Shown here: one piece after another, positions 34,528 through 43,035 of the stretch | Numbering within the stretch: position 1 is the first letter of the stretch | Layout of the letters: the number at the start of each line of letters is the position of its first letter | Assembly (NCBI GenBank): GCA_023416585.1 | Contig: JAEZHM010000018.1 | Location: 1 to 64,000, forward strand | Reading direction: 5' to 3' | Origin: Bacillota bacterium | Lineage (GTDB): Bacteria; Bacillota; Clostridia; Christensenellales; Aristaeellaceae | DNA: 64,000 nucleotides | Notes under the pieces: generated by a model | What the model was told of the DNA's origin: nothing | What the model saw: only the letters and a program-made list of their open reading frames with translations | Database searches by the model: none | Translations under genes and position numbers: made by a program

Positions 34528-35484
34528 CTACTCCACCAGCGTCGCAAAATAGATAATGTCGCTTAAGAAACGCTCAATTTCCGGTGAGTTGATCTTGGCA
34601 TATAAAAGCTTCCCCGCCTCGGGATTCACCCGCTTGAAGTTCATGGTGGTACTATTGCCCCCGTCCAGATTGAATGCCACGCGGCACCCCGCAGCGCTTA
34701 ATTGATAGCCCAGTTCCTCACACAGCGCCGCGAACTCCGGGATCGTCATGCCTTTGGAGCCGCTGCTTTGCGGCCCTTCCGTTGTAACCAGCAGGTATTC
34801 CAACGTGCCGAGCTGGGCGATCGCCGAACGCTGGGTGGAATTTTGCGCGCCAACATTGCCGTTCTTATAGTCCTGCGCGATGATGGAATTACCATCCACC
34901 ACCATTACAGGACCAAAGCAGAACACTTGATACATATCATTTATGTGCGCATCGTAATACTGGTTGTACATTTCCTTGGTGCACTTTTGAATGTAGTCAA
35001 AGTCGCCCTTTTTATCAATGATCAGAACATCCATAGCACCGTTTGAATTGTTGCGCACCTGCTGCGTCTGGCGCATGACTACCTGACACTTATCAGGCTT
35101 GGTGAAATAGTCGCCATTCAGTGCAATTACTGCGTTAACTGCCCTGGCGACATAGCGGCCGCGGCCTGTGGAGGTACTGCGGAAATCTGCCTTGGGAGAA
35201 TTGACAATCGCAGCCGGCGCAGTACGAAGCTGCGAAGGATCGCTGATTTTTACATAGGCGTATGTATAATCGGTATCGGCGTAGCGTCCTTCAAAAATCT
35301 TGACCGTAATGGAATCGTCCTGATATTCGGTATCCGAAAGATATGCTTCATTCTTGGGGACAGGCCCCCCGGTATACGTATCCATCGGCAGCGGATTTAA
35401 CCCTTCCGCTGCCGCCGTCAAAAAGACCAGCACCATCATAAACGCCAACAGCACAACATTTCTTAAAGTAGAATGCAGCCCCAT
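34528..35484 (-). CDS. NAGPA-domain (phosphodiester glycosidase-like) secreted protein
   Basis: The 318-residue protein has an N-terminal membrane anchor or signal (about 8-26). A NAGPA (PF09992-type) domain follows, with VNAVIALNGDYF near 120, CFGPVMVVDGN, STQRSAIAQLG, LLVTTEGPQ and the C-terminal FNLDGGNSTTM. The family includes the enzyme that uncovers mannose 6-phosphate and bacterial proteins acting on exopolysaccharide or wall teichoic acid phosphodiesters. It is the first gene of a three-gene envelope operon and is transcribed divergently from the CapA-like gene. GGAGA precedes the ATG. The substrate in this organism is unknown. Confidence 0.88.
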   Translation of the reverse strand: MGLHSTLRNVVLLAFMMVLVFLTAAAEGLNPLPMDTYTGGPVPKNEAYLSDTEYQDDSITVKIFEGRYADTDYTYAYVKISDPSQLRTAPAAIVNSPKADFRSTSTGRGRYVARAVNAVIALNGDYFTKPDKCQVVMRQTQQVRNNSNGAMDVLIIDKKGDFDYIQKCTKEMYNQYYDAHINDMYQVFCFGPVMVVDGNSIIAQDYKNGNVGAQNSTQRSAIAQLGTLEYLLVTTEGPQSSGSKGMTIPEFAALCEELGYQLSAAGCRVAFNLDGGNSTTMNFKRVNPEAGKLLYAKINSPEIERFLSDIIYFATLVE

Positions 35485-35529
35485 CGTGTCGTCTCCTTAT
35501 GCTCTTGTATATAGCCCATATACTTGCAG

Positions 35530-35559
35530 AGCATATCACACACAAATTGGAAAAGTCAA
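35530..35559 (-). promoter_or_regulatory. Promoter of the NAGPA/Lgt-like/RCC1 operon
   Basis: On the minus strand TTGACT (35554-35559) and TATGCT (35530-35535) are 18 bases apart, 46 bases before the ATG. It is back to back with the capA-like promoter. Confidence 0.6.
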
Positions 35560-35565
35560 GCGTAT

Positions 35566-35595
35566 TTGACATGTAGAGGCGGCGCATGATACACT
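35566..35595 (+). promoter_or_regulatory. Promoter of the capA-like gene
   Basis: TTGACA (35566-35571) and TACACT (35590-35595) are 18 bases apart. Its -35 is six bases from the -35 of the divergent operon, so one regulator could control both. Confidence 0.7.
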
Positions 35596-35625
35596 GAAAA
35601 AACCAGATAATTGACAGGAGAAATT

Positions 35626-36678
35626 ATGAAAAAGCTTGCTGCAATCACCCTTGTATTGCTTGTAACAGCGCTGTGGGTCCCCGCCCTGGCGCAAACACAG
35701 GTCATAACGCTTACCATCACAGGCGACGCGATGCTGGGCAACAACGATCCGGTGAACAAGACTGAGTATGCCTTCCAGCGCTATATTGAAAAGTACGGCA
35801 ATACGTATCCTTTTTTAAAGCTTCAGGACCTGTTTGCCCATGACGACATCACCTTGGCCAATCTGGAATGTGTTTTTAATGACGATCAGCCTGACCAGAC
35901 AAGCCGCTACAGCTTCCGGGGGCCCACTGGCAATGCAGGCATATTGAAGGAAAGCAGCATTGAAGTCGTCAACCTGGCCAACAACCATTCAGGCGATTAT
36001 GGCAAGGCTGGTTTTACTTCCACTATAGAGGCGCTGGATGCTGCCGGAATCAAATATAGCGGCTCCACCGGGAACGGCAACTACACCTGCATCTGGGAAA
36101 AGGATGGCATCAAAATAGGCTTTGTGGGAGTGATCCCGCTTTATTACAAGGATCATGCCAAAGAGGTCAAGCGCTGTTTTGACTCGCTCAAGGAGGCGGG
36201 CTGCCAGGTAATTGTCGCCTCGCTGCATGCAGGCAAGGAGTACAGGCCTACCCATGGCAGCCTGCAAGAAAAGTATGGGAATATGCTGCGCGGCCTTGGC
36301 GCCAACATTATAATAGGCAACCATCCCCATGTTCCCCAGGGCCTAAAAGTCCAAGAAGGAGTAACCCATTTATACTCCCTGGGCAACGCCTCCTTCGGCG
36401 GCAACACAGGCGTTGACGAGACGGTGCACTGCATCCAAAGCTTTGTGGCGCAATTCGACCTTGTATTTGAGGATGGCATATATAAAGGCCACCAGCTCAC
36501 TATTTGGCCGATCCACATCAGCGGCGTCTCCCCGGAAAACAATTACCAGCCTGTGCTTGTATCGGGCAATGAAGCCGATGTTGTCATGAAGCGTATCCAA
36601 AAAGACACCAGGTTTACGCTCAATCCCTACGTGGAAGGAAAAGGAGCCGTTCAGCCTTTTGTCGCTTGGGATAAATAA
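35626..36678 (+). CDS. CapA-family (PGA_cap) extracytoplasmic metallophosphatase-like protein
   Basis: The 350-residue protein has a signal peptide (about 1-22, ending ALAQTQ). A CapA domain follows with the metal motifs ITGDAMLGNNDP, LANLECVFND, VVNLANNHSGDYGKAG, HAGKEYRP and IIGNHPHVPQG. CapA/PgsA proteins share a calcineurin-like metallophosphoesterase fold and take part in poly-gamma-glutamate capsule or surface polymer handling, but many homologues occur outside PGA loci. No pgsB or pgsC is nearby, so a PGA role is not supported. ATG 35626 follows AGGAGA. The gene is divergent from the NAGPA operon and 104 bases before the deacetylase. Confidence 0.88.
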   Translation: MKKLAAITLVLLVTALWVPALAQTQVITLTITGDAMLGNNDPVNKTEYAFQRYIEKYGNTYPFLKLQDLFAHDDITLANLECVFNDDQPDQTSRYSFRGPTGNAGILKESSIEVVNLANNHSGDYGKAGFTSTIEALDAAGIKYSGSTGNGNYTCIWEKDGIKIGFVGVIPLYYKDHAKEVKRCFDSLKEAGCQVIVASLHAGKEYRPTHGSLQEKYGNMLRGLGANIIIGNHPHVPQGLKVQEGVTHLYSLGNASFGGNTGVDETVHCIQSFVAQFDLVFEDGIYKGHQLTIWPIHISGVSPENNYQPVLVSGNEADVVMKRIQKDTRFTLNPYVEGKGAVQPFVAWDK

Positions 36679-36782
36679 AGGAAGATTAATCCCACTTTTT
36701 GAATACTTTAGACGAAAACTTGCCATTCCATTTAGGATTTGGTACACTCAGGCAAACTTATTTAATAGAAAGTGGGATATAT

Positions 36783-38120
36783 ATGATGCGTCGGCTGCTG
36801 TCTTTCTTTTTTGTGCTCCTTTTGCTCATCCCTGTAAATGCATATGCATTGCTGCCCAGGTACCCTCCCATTCCGGATGAGCTGATAGTCAAAATAAAGG
36901 AAAAGACAACAAAGCAGAAAAACGGAAGCACCATCAGGGCCTTTTATCCTACAACCGCAAACCAGCAAGTGAATGAATATCTCACAAACATCATCAACAG
37001 CTTTATCGAAAAAACGGCTCCAGGTCTTCCCAAGGGAATGAAAACGCCGGAGGATTCAAGACTGGAAGTCCGCCCCATCTATTCTCCCACCGGCGTTTCC
37101 TGGCTGAGTTTTCTTATTCTATCCCGCACCGTTTATCACAGGCAAAATGTGAGCAGTGAAATAGTTTGCAGGACGTACGATATTTCAAGCGGCAGACAGA
37201 TACTGCTTACCGATATCTTCCCGGAGGACAGCCCCGGCTGGGATGTGCTTTCCAAGGCGATACAAACGCAATTATCCGCTTATTTTCCCGAAGAGGCAGA
37301 CCCTGTGTCCCTGGCGGCCTTGTGTACAAAAGAGGCGCTGGAAAAAGCTGATTTTACGCTTGGGGCCGTAAAGCTTGAGCTTCACTACCCCGCAGCGGCG
37401 CTGTATAAGGACCGCACTACCCTGATGCACGTGAAGGTGTATTACCGTGACCTTTACGGTATGATGACCGAGGAAGCAGCTTCGCAAACGGATAACAGCC
37501 GTTATCCCATGATTGCCCTGACCTTTGATGACGGTCCGCTTTATGTGGGCACCGTAAGTCTTTTGGATGATCTGGAGGACTACGGCGCGAAGGCGACCTT
37601 CTTCCTCATCGGCGATCAGATGGAGAGAAACACGGATGTTGTGCAGCGCATGCATGACGAAGGCCATACCGTGGCCAGCCACACCTGGAACCACTACGAT
37701 CCGAAAAACCTTTCGAATGATATACTATTTGAAAACAAGGCGATGTTTGACAGGCTTCTCACAGACACAACGGGCCTTACAGCCCCTTATATGCGCGCAC
37801 CGGGCGGAAGTTACCAGAAGTTTGTGAAAGTTGGTATCGGTTTGCCGCTGATCCAATGGTCGGTCATCGGCGGTGATATCACCACTACCGATTACTACGA
37901 GATCAAAGCCATGGTATCCACAAACGCAAAGGATGGCGGCATCGTATTGCTGCATGACGTAAAAGAAGCCACCGTACAGGCAATACGCGGCATTCTTTAT
38001 CTGCTCCGGAACAAGGGATTCCTTTGCGTAACGGTGGAAGACCTGTTCGCACGCAATGACTCAAAGCTTGAACCCAACGTTGTTTACCGGGACGCCAACG
38101 GCTGGATTGAGGAAAATTAG
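36783..38120 (+). CDS. PdaC-like polysaccharide deacetylase
   Basis: The 445-residue protein has a signal peptide (about 1-22) and a DUF3298/PdaC-type N-terminal domain (about 25-235). A carbohydrate esterase 4 domain follows (about 240-430) with motif 1 ALTFDDGP, motif 2 SHTWNH, motif 3 APYMRAPGGSYQ and the late VLLHDVKEATV. Metal ligands and the catalytic Asp are intact. The layout and length match PdaC of Bacillus subtilis, which de-N-acetylates MurNAc in peptidoglycan and confers lysozyme resistance. ATG 36783 is chosen because the signal peptide begins there and AGTGGGA lies upstream; the upstream reading to 36699 is not a signal sequence. Confidence 0.88.
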   Translation: MMRRLLSFFFVLLLLIPVNAYALLPRYPPIPDELIVKIKEKTTKQKNGSTIRAFYPTTANQQVNEYLTNIINSFIEKTAPGLPKGMKTPEDSRLEVRPIYSPTGVSWLSFLILSRTVYHRQNVSSEIVCRTYDISSGRQILLTDIFPEDSPGWDVLSKAIQTQLSAYFPEEADPVSLAALCTKEALEKADFTLGAVKLELHYPAAALYKDRTTLMHVKVYYRDLYGMMTEEAASQTDNSRYPMIALTFDDGPLYVGTVSLLDDLEDYGAKATFFLIGDQMERNTDVVQRMHDEGHTVASHTWNHYDPKNLSNDILFENKAMFDRLLTDTTGLTAPYMRAPGGSYQKFVKVGIGLPLIQWSVIGGDITTTDYYEIKAMVSTNAKDGGIVLLHDVKEATVQAIRGILYLLRNKGFLCVTVEDLFARNDSKLEPNVVYRDANGWIEEN

Positions 38121-38129
38121 ATACAGAGC

Positions 38130-38164
38130 AAAGCCGGGGCATGCGATTTTGCCCCGGCTTTTCA
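38130..38164 (+). terminator. Intrinsic terminator after the deacetylase gene
   Basis: AAAGCCGGGGC (38130-38140) pairs with GCCCCGGCTTT (38151-38161), followed by TCATTTT. Confidence 0.88.
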
Positions 38165-38180
38165 TTTTCTATAGAACATA

Positions 38181-39239
38181 CTATTTGCCTTTGAACGACG
38201 CAGCCGCCTTGGCGCGCTTTACTATCCTTTTGCCCGGCGGGCCATACTTTTCACGCTCCCAAAGCATGATATCCCGCATAGTCTCCTCTATAGGCCGTAC
38301 GGTATAGCCTAACTCAGATTTGGCTTTTTCGCTGGAAAAGCAGTCATTGCTGCTTAAGGTATATAGGGAATAACGGGTAAACAAGGGGCGCTGGCTGCGC
38401 AGCTTATCCAGTGTTTCAGCCAGCGGTGCAAAAGCGGACACCAGCCACAGCGGCAGCGCCAGGGGCCGCCTTTTGATCCCGGCAGACTTTTGCAGCATGC
38501 CTGTAAGCTGCCTGATCTCGAAATGGGCGTTGGCCAGAATATAGCAGTTCCCTGGCTTTCCTTTTTCCAATGCCAGTATGCATCCACCGGCCACATCTCG
38601 CACATCCACAAAATTGTATCCGCCCTTCACGATGGCCGGAAGGCGTCCGTACAGATAATCCCTAAAAATCTGGTTGGAATGGTTGCTTCCCTGGTCGCCC
38701 GGGCCAATGATGCCGCTGGGGTGCACTACCACCACATTCAGTCCGCTTCGGCCTGCATCCAATACGATCTGCGTGGCTTCCGCCTTTGTTTTGGCATATG
38801 CCCCCGACACCGCATTGCTATCGAAGCTCTCCGCCTCCCGTATGGTTTCACCCCGTGGTTTTTCAGGCAGAGCGTGCACGGAACTTACATATAACAGGCG
38901 GTGCACTTTATTTTCCAAACAAAGCTGAACAATGTTCCTGGTGCCTTCCACATTCACCCGGCGAAGATTTTCATCCACCTTGGCAGCTATTGTCACAATG
39001 CCTGCCGCATGGATGACGTTCACTTCATACTCCGGCAAAGCCTTAAAAAAGGGCCGGAGAGAATCAATATCCCGCACATCTCCCGAAACAGACTCCACCT
39101 TCAAGCCGCTGAGCAGGGAGTCGTTCTCACCGGGCAGCGTAAGTACTCGAACTCTTTCTCCCCTCAACTCAAGCTTCTTCACGATCTGGCTTCCCAAGTG
39201 GCCGCAGGCCCCCGTTACCAGATATAAAACAGAGCCCAC
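38181..39239 (-). CDS. NAD-dependent epimerase/dehydratase-family (extended SDR) protein
   Basis: The 352-residue protein begins with the Rossmann site YLVTGACGHLGSQIVKKL and has GDVRDIDSL, HAAGIVTIAAK, LLYVSSVHAL and the catalytic YAKTKAEA (YxxxK). VVVHPSGIIGPGD follows. The C-terminal lysine-rich tail (KRIVKRAKAAASFKGK) is unusual. Extended SDRs of this kind reduce dihydroflavonol-like, sugar or sterol substrates; the substrate is unknown. The start is GTG 39239 with AAAGGGG eight bases upstream. It is divergent from a TetR regulator that is likely to control it. Confidence 0.85.
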   Translation of the reverse strand: MGSVLYLVTGACGHLGSQIVKKLELRGERVRVLTLPGENDSLLSGLKVESVSGDVRDIDSLRPFFKALPEYEVNVIHAAGIVTIAAKVDENLRRVNVEGTRNIVQLCLENKVHRLLYVSSVHALPEKPRGETIREAESFDSNAVSGAYAKTKAEATQIVLDAGRSGLNVVVVHPSGIIGPGDQGSNHSNQIFRDYLYGRLPAIVKGGYNFVDVRDVAGGCILALEKGKPGNCYILANAHFEIRQLTGMLQKSAGIKRRPLALPLWLVSAFAPLAETLDKLRSQRPLFTRYSLYTLSSNDCFSSEKAKSELGYTVRPIEETMRDIMLWEREKYGPPGKRIVKRAKAAASFKGK

Positions 39240-39264
39240 AATGAAATCCCCTTTCCCATATAAA

Positions 39265-39277
39265 CAACAAGTTGTTG
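39265..39277. promoter_or_regulatory. Candidate TetR operator
   Basis: CAACAA-G-TTGTTG is a perfect 6+1+6 inverted repeat in the intergenic region between the SDR and TetR genes. It touches the -35 of the TetR-side promoter, an ideal place for repression. Confidence 0.55.
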
Positions 39278-39302
39278 ATTATCTTTCCTGCTTTAGTATA
39301 AT
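39275..39302 (+). promoter_or_regulatory. Promoter toward the TetR gene
   Basis: TTGATT (39275-39280) and TATAAT (39297-39302) are 16 bases apart, about 100 bases before the tetR-like ATG. Confidence 0.6.
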
Positions 39303-39405
39303 AGGAGTAGGAGACGGAAACAACATACAGCCTTTTCGATTCTGTACGTAAGCCGACATAAGAGGAAAGAGTTGTTCGACACGTATGTAAAAAGGAGGCA
39401 GCGGT

Positions 39406-39984
39406 ATGGAAAAGGAATTGGATCAACGGGTCAGAATGACAAAAATGATGCTGCGCCGGGGACTTATCGGCCTTCTGGAGAAAAAACAGCTCAAAGATAT
39501 CAGCGTGACGGAGCTTTGCCGTCAATCAGGTATCAACCGGGGAACGTTTTATGCGCATTATAAGGACATTGACGATCTGCACCGCAGCATCGAGGAAGAT
39601 GTATTTGCGGAAATACAGAAAACACTGGACGCCCACCCCATTCATCCGGCAGGTTACAGGGCTGAAAAGGAGCAAACGATCTATTACGCTGTATACGATT
39701 TTTTGGATCACAGCAGTGATCTGCGCAGTCTATTGATGAACAGCCAGGCCTACAACCCGCTTTTGCAAAAGCTGCTGGTCATAGGATATGAAAAGTTTGC
39801 ATCGGAATACCGCAGGCTTCACCCCGGTTGGGAGGAGGGCCAAATACGCTTTACGTTCAATTTTGTAGCCGCGGGATTTTTGAACCTGCTGAAAGATTGG
39901 ATATCAGGCGGCCGGAAAGAGCCGGTGGATGCAATGGCCAAGCGGACCGAGCAGCTGGCGCTGGCATGCATTAAGGCAAAATAG
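39406..39984 (+). CDS. TetR/AcrR-family regulator
   Basis: The 192-residue protein has an N-terminal helix-turn-helix (about 10-58, LEKKQLKDISVTELCRQSGI then NRGTFYAHYKDIDDLHRSI) and an all-helical ligand or dimer domain. The NRGTFYAHYKD block is typical of the DhaS/TetR_C_7 subgroup of Bacillota. AAAGGAGG lies before the ATG. Divergent placement beside the SDR gene and the palindrome between them suggest it represses that gene and itself. Confidence 0.9.
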   Translation: MEKELDQRVRMTKMMLRRGLIGLLEKKQLKDISVTELCRQSGINRGTFYAHYKDIDDLHRSIEEDVFAEIQKTLDAHPIHPAGYRAEKEQTIYYAVYDFLDHSSDLRSLLMNSQAYNPLLQKLLVIGYEKFASEYRRLHPGWEEGQIRFTFNFVAAGFLNLLKDWISGGRKEPVDAMAKRTEQLALACIKAK

Positions 39985-40021
39985 GGTTTCTTGCCTGACA
40001 TAACAGGGTTTCCTGCCTGAC
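39982..40021. repeat. Short direct tandem repeat
   Basis: AGGGTTTCTTGCCTGAC (from 39982) recurs as AGGGTTTCCTGCCTGAC (from 40005), period 23, one mismatch in 17. It overlaps the end of the TetR gene and lies just before the promoter of the yybS-rplI-dnaB block. Confidence 0.7.
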
Positions 40022-40030
40022 GGGCTTATG

Positions 40031-40059
40031 TTGACGTGCCGCTCATTTTGCCTTACAAT
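40031..40059 (+). promoter_or_regulatory. Promoter of the DUF2232-rplI-dnaB block
   Basis: TTGACG (40031-40036) and TACAAT (40054-40059) are 17 bases apart, 57 bases before the first ATG. This is one of the best promoters in the window. Confidence 0.8.
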
Positions 40060-40115
40060 ATATAGAATCCTTGTTGCGAAACGATTGATTGCAACGGTCT
40101 GAAAAGGAGTATCCC

Positions 40116-41186
40116 ATGGTTCAGTATCCCTTGGTTCGCAACCTCAAAATGGCGCTTATATGGCTCGCGGCCTATGTGGTGCTGCTTTGGATTACTTCCT
40201 ATATCCCTATATTGTTTATCCTCCTGTGTTTTGTCTCCCCAGCGCTGCTTGCCCTATGCGGCATGAGGGCCGGCTTTGTTCCCATGGCGGCCTGTGCCAT
40301 GCTGACGCCTGCCGCGGCGTGGCTGAACTTCGGGGGTACGCTGGCGCCGCTTCTTTGCGCGCTGTATCTGTGGCCTTATCTGGCCGTACATGTGGTCTGT
40401 TTTTCCCGCAAGATCCCTTTTTGGCAGACCGCTGCGGCGCATGTGGCGCTGCTGGCTGTCAGCCAAACTGCCATCCTGCTGATCCTTCGTCCCTATCTTG
40501 GGGGCAATCTGTTTTCCGGCGGAGCGGAATATCTTGTAAACCAGATTTCCGCATCTCCGTATGGGGATCAAATCCTGCTGCAGTTATACCAGTCCCGCCT
40601 GCTTACCGTACCGGAGGAGATGCTCACAGGCTTGCGAGCGCTGATGGAAGCGCTTTGGACTTCCCTGACCCCTGGTGTGCTGATGCCCAGCGTACGAACG
40701 GAATTATTGAATGGCCTTCGGACACTGCTTGAAAATTCGTTGTACACCTTTCTGCCCGCCACTGTAATCAACAATGCCATTCTGGCCGGAGTGTTCGGCG
40801 TTGCATTTCCCATCGTGTCAGCCCGGGCAAAAGGTATTCCCGTACCGGAAATGGCTGTGTTTGCATCCTGGCATTTAAGCCGCAGTACAGGCCTGAAGGT
40901 ATTTCTCCTGGGGCTTGGGAATTTTTTGCCAGCCCTGTTTCCCAATCCGGGCATGCTGCTGGCAGGAAACATGATGTGGGCTGCATTCTCCACCATATTT
41001 GTGATTCAAGGCGCGGCGCTGATGGATTTTTTCCAGACGCGGGGCGGAAGCCGCCCGGTTTTCCGCAGGCTGTGGCCTTGCCTTCTTTATCTGCTGGTGC
41101 CCACACTGCTTATGATCCTGGGCATCGCGGACCAATTTCTAAATATCCGGGGCTTACGAACGCCAAAAGAGAGGGAGGAACGCTGA
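40116..41186 (+). CDS. DUF2232 (YybS-like) membrane protein
   Basis: The 356-residue protein has about eight membrane helices in two groups, separated by a soluble stretch (about 150-215). The DUF2232/YybS family sits upstream of rplI-dnaB in many Bacillota, and that context is retained here. Its role is unknown. ATG 40116 (MVQYPLVRNLKMAL) is preceded by AAAAGGAG seven bases away. The gene ends one base before rplI starts, so it heads the core operon. Confidence 0.82.
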   Translation: MVQYPLVRNLKMALIWLAAYVVLLWITSYIPILFILLCFVSPALLALCGMRAGFVPMAACAMLTPAAAWLNFGGTLAPLLCALYLWPYLAVHVVCFSRKIPFWQTAAAHVALLAVSQTAILLILRPYLGGNLFSGGAEYLVNQISASPYGDQILLQLYQSRLLTVPEEMLTGLRALMEALWTSLTPGVLMPSVRTELLNGLRTLLENSLYTFLPATVINNAILAGVFGVAFPIVSARAKGIPVPEMAVFASWHLSRSTGLKVFLLGLGNFLPALFPNPGMLLAGNMMWAAFSTIFVIQGAALMDFFQTRGGSRPVFRRLWPCLLYLLVPTLLMILGIADQFLNIRGLRTPKEREER

Positions 41187-41187
41187 A

Positions 41188-41640
41188 ATGAAGGTCATTT
41201 TGCTTCAGGATGTAAAAGGTTCCGGTGTGAAGGATGAAATCATCAACGTATCCGACGGATTTGCACGCAATTATCTTTTCCCCCGTAAATGGGCAATGGA
41301 GGCTACACCCGGTGCACTGAAGGAAGTAGAGCGCAAGCGCGAGACCGAGGCGAAGAAGGAAGCGGAACGCAAGGCGGAAGCACAGGCTAAGGCGCACCTT
41401 CTGCATGGCAAGATCATTCAGCTCACCGCAAGATGCGGCGAAAAGGGCCGCCTATACGGCAGCATCACCAACCAGGAAATTGCTGATGCCCTCGCCCGGC
41501 AGCATGGCCTATCGGTAGACAAGCGCAAGATCGAGCTTCCCGAACCCATCCGCCAGGTGGGGGATGTGGATGTGACCGTCTGGGTATATCCCGGCATTAC
41601 CACCACCATGAAGGTGCACGTGGCCGCTGCCGAAAAGTAA
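41188..41640 (+). CDS. rplI: 50S ribosomal protein L9
   Basis: The 150-residue length matches L9. The N-terminal domain MKVILLQDVKGSGVKDEI...VSDGFARNYLFPRKWA binds 23S rRNA. A long charged central helix (about 45-75, rich in Glu, Lys and Ala) links it to the C-terminal domain with GRLYGSITNQEIADAL and KRKIELPEPIRQVG. It is a near-perfect example of the family. It lies between DUF2232 and dnaB, the usual Bacillota order. Confidence 0.97.
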   Translation: MKVILLQDVKGSGVKDEIINVSDGFARNYLFPRKWAMEATPGALKEVERKRETEAKKEAERKAEAQAKAHLLHGKIIQLTARCGEKGRLYGSITNQEIADALARQHGLSVDKRKIELPEPIRQVGDVDVTVWVYPGITTTMKVHVAAAEK

Positions 41641-41661
41641 TTTTATGGGGAGGTAGCGACC

Positions 41662-43008
41662 ATGGAGCAAGGTATGGGTCGGGCCGTACCGCCCCACAGC
41701 CTGGAGGCCGAACGCTCGGTGTTGGGCGCCATGATGCAGGACCCCGCCGCGGTCATGCTGGCGGCGGAACTGCTGACGGCGGAGGATTTTTACGCTCCCG
41801 CCCACCGTGAACTGTTTTCCGCCATGCGTGCACTTCACATGACTGGCAGCCCGGTGGACCTGGTCACAGTAGACAGTGAACTGAACCGCCGTGGCACGTT
41901 GGAAGGCATCGGCGGCACAACTTATCTTATTGAAGTTTCCCAATATGTTCCTACCACCGCCAATGTGAAAGCCTACATTGGCATCGTATCGGAAAAATCC
42001 ACATTGCGCAGGCTGATTTCTGCCTCCCAGCAGATCAGCACAGAAAGCTACAGCCAACAGGACCCGGTTCCGGATATATTGAACCATGCGGAAAAAGCCA
42101 TCTTCGACATCGTAATGCGAAGAGCAAGCGGCGAAGCGCTTGTTCGCGTTGATGAGATCTTAACCAATACTTATGAAAAAATTGAGGAACTGGCAAGGCT
42201 GAAGGGGCAGATAAACGGGGTGCCTACCGGCTTTTATGACCTGGATAACCTGCTGACAGGCTTGCATCCGGGCGAATTGATATTGATTGGCGCCCGTCCT
42301 TCCATGGGTAAAACAGCCCTTGGCATGAATATTGCGCAGCATGCATGCCTTAACAAAGGCAAAACCACCGCCGTGTTCAGCCTGGAAATGCCCAGAGAGC
42401 AGATTGTAATGCGTATGCTTTGCTCTGAGGCCAGGATCAATCTGCAAAAGGTCCGTTCCGGCACACTCAAGGATGAGGATTGGATGAAGCTGGCCAAGGT
42501 TCTGGGTCCTATCGCCGCATCGCCTTTATACATCGACGATACGTCAGGCCTCACTCCCTCTCAGCTACGCAGCCGCTGCCGCAGGCTGATGATGGATAAG
42601 GGGCTTGACTTGATCGTTGTAGACTATCTGCAATTGATGGGCAGCGATAAAAAATCAGAGAACAGGCAGTTGGAAGTCAGCGAGATCTCCAGGCAGTTAA
42701 AGGGCATCGCCCTGGAATTGAAGGTCCCCGTCGTCGCCTGCGCGCAGCTTTCCCGTGCGCTGGCCAGCCGTCAGGACAAGCGGCCTATGCTAAGTGATAT
42801 AAGGGATTCCGGTTCCATCGAGCAGGATGCCGACGTGGTCATGTTCATCCACAGAGAAGGCTATTACAACATGACCGGCGGGGAGGAAGACAACATGGGT
42901 GAAATTATCCTTGCCAAGCAGCGAAACGGCCCCTTGGGCACGGTGAAGGTGGGCTGGTTCAGCGAATATGCCACTTACACCAATCCGGCGGGGTTTGACG
43001 CGCCTTAA
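41662..43008 (+). CDS. dnaB: Replicative DNA helicase DnaB
   Basis: The 448-residue protein has the N-terminal helical domain (PPHSLEAERSVLGAMMQDPAA at the start), a linker and a RecA-type helicase domain. That domain has Walker A GARPSMGKTALGMN, Walker B LDLIVVDYLQLM and the DNA-binding KxxxxRPMLSDIRDSGSIEQDAD block. It is a hexameric 5'-3' helicase unwinding DNA at the replication fork. GGGGAGG precedes the ATG. It is 21 bases after rplI. Confidence 0.97.
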   Translation: MEQGMGRAVPPHSLEAERSVLGAMMQDPAAVMLAAELLTAEDFYAPAHRELFSAMRALHMTGSPVDLVTVDSELNRRGTLEGIGGTTYLIEVSQYVPTTANVKAYIGIVSEKSTLRRLISASQQISTESYSQQDPVPDILNHAEKAIFDIVMRRASGEALVRVDEILTNTYEKIEELARLKGQINGVPTGFYDLDNLLTGLHPGELILIGARPSMGKTALGMNIAQHACLNKGKTTAVFSLEMPREQIVMRMLCSEARINLQKVRSGTLKDEDWMKLAKVLGPIAASPLYIDDTSGLTPSQLRSRCRRLMMDKGLDLIVVDYLQLMGSDKKSENRQLEVSEISRQLKGIALELKVPVVACAQLSRALASRQDKRPMLSDIRDSGSIEQDADVVMFIHREGYYNMTGGEEDNMGEIILAKQRNGPLGTVKVGWFSEYATYTNPAGFDAP

Positions 43009-43035
43009 CATTTTTATTAAAGGAGGCTCCGGGTT

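Noticed and set aside
35626..36678. Poly-gamma-glutamate capsule operon
   Set aside because: The CapA-like gene alone is not enough. No pgsB or pgsC type gene lies nearby.
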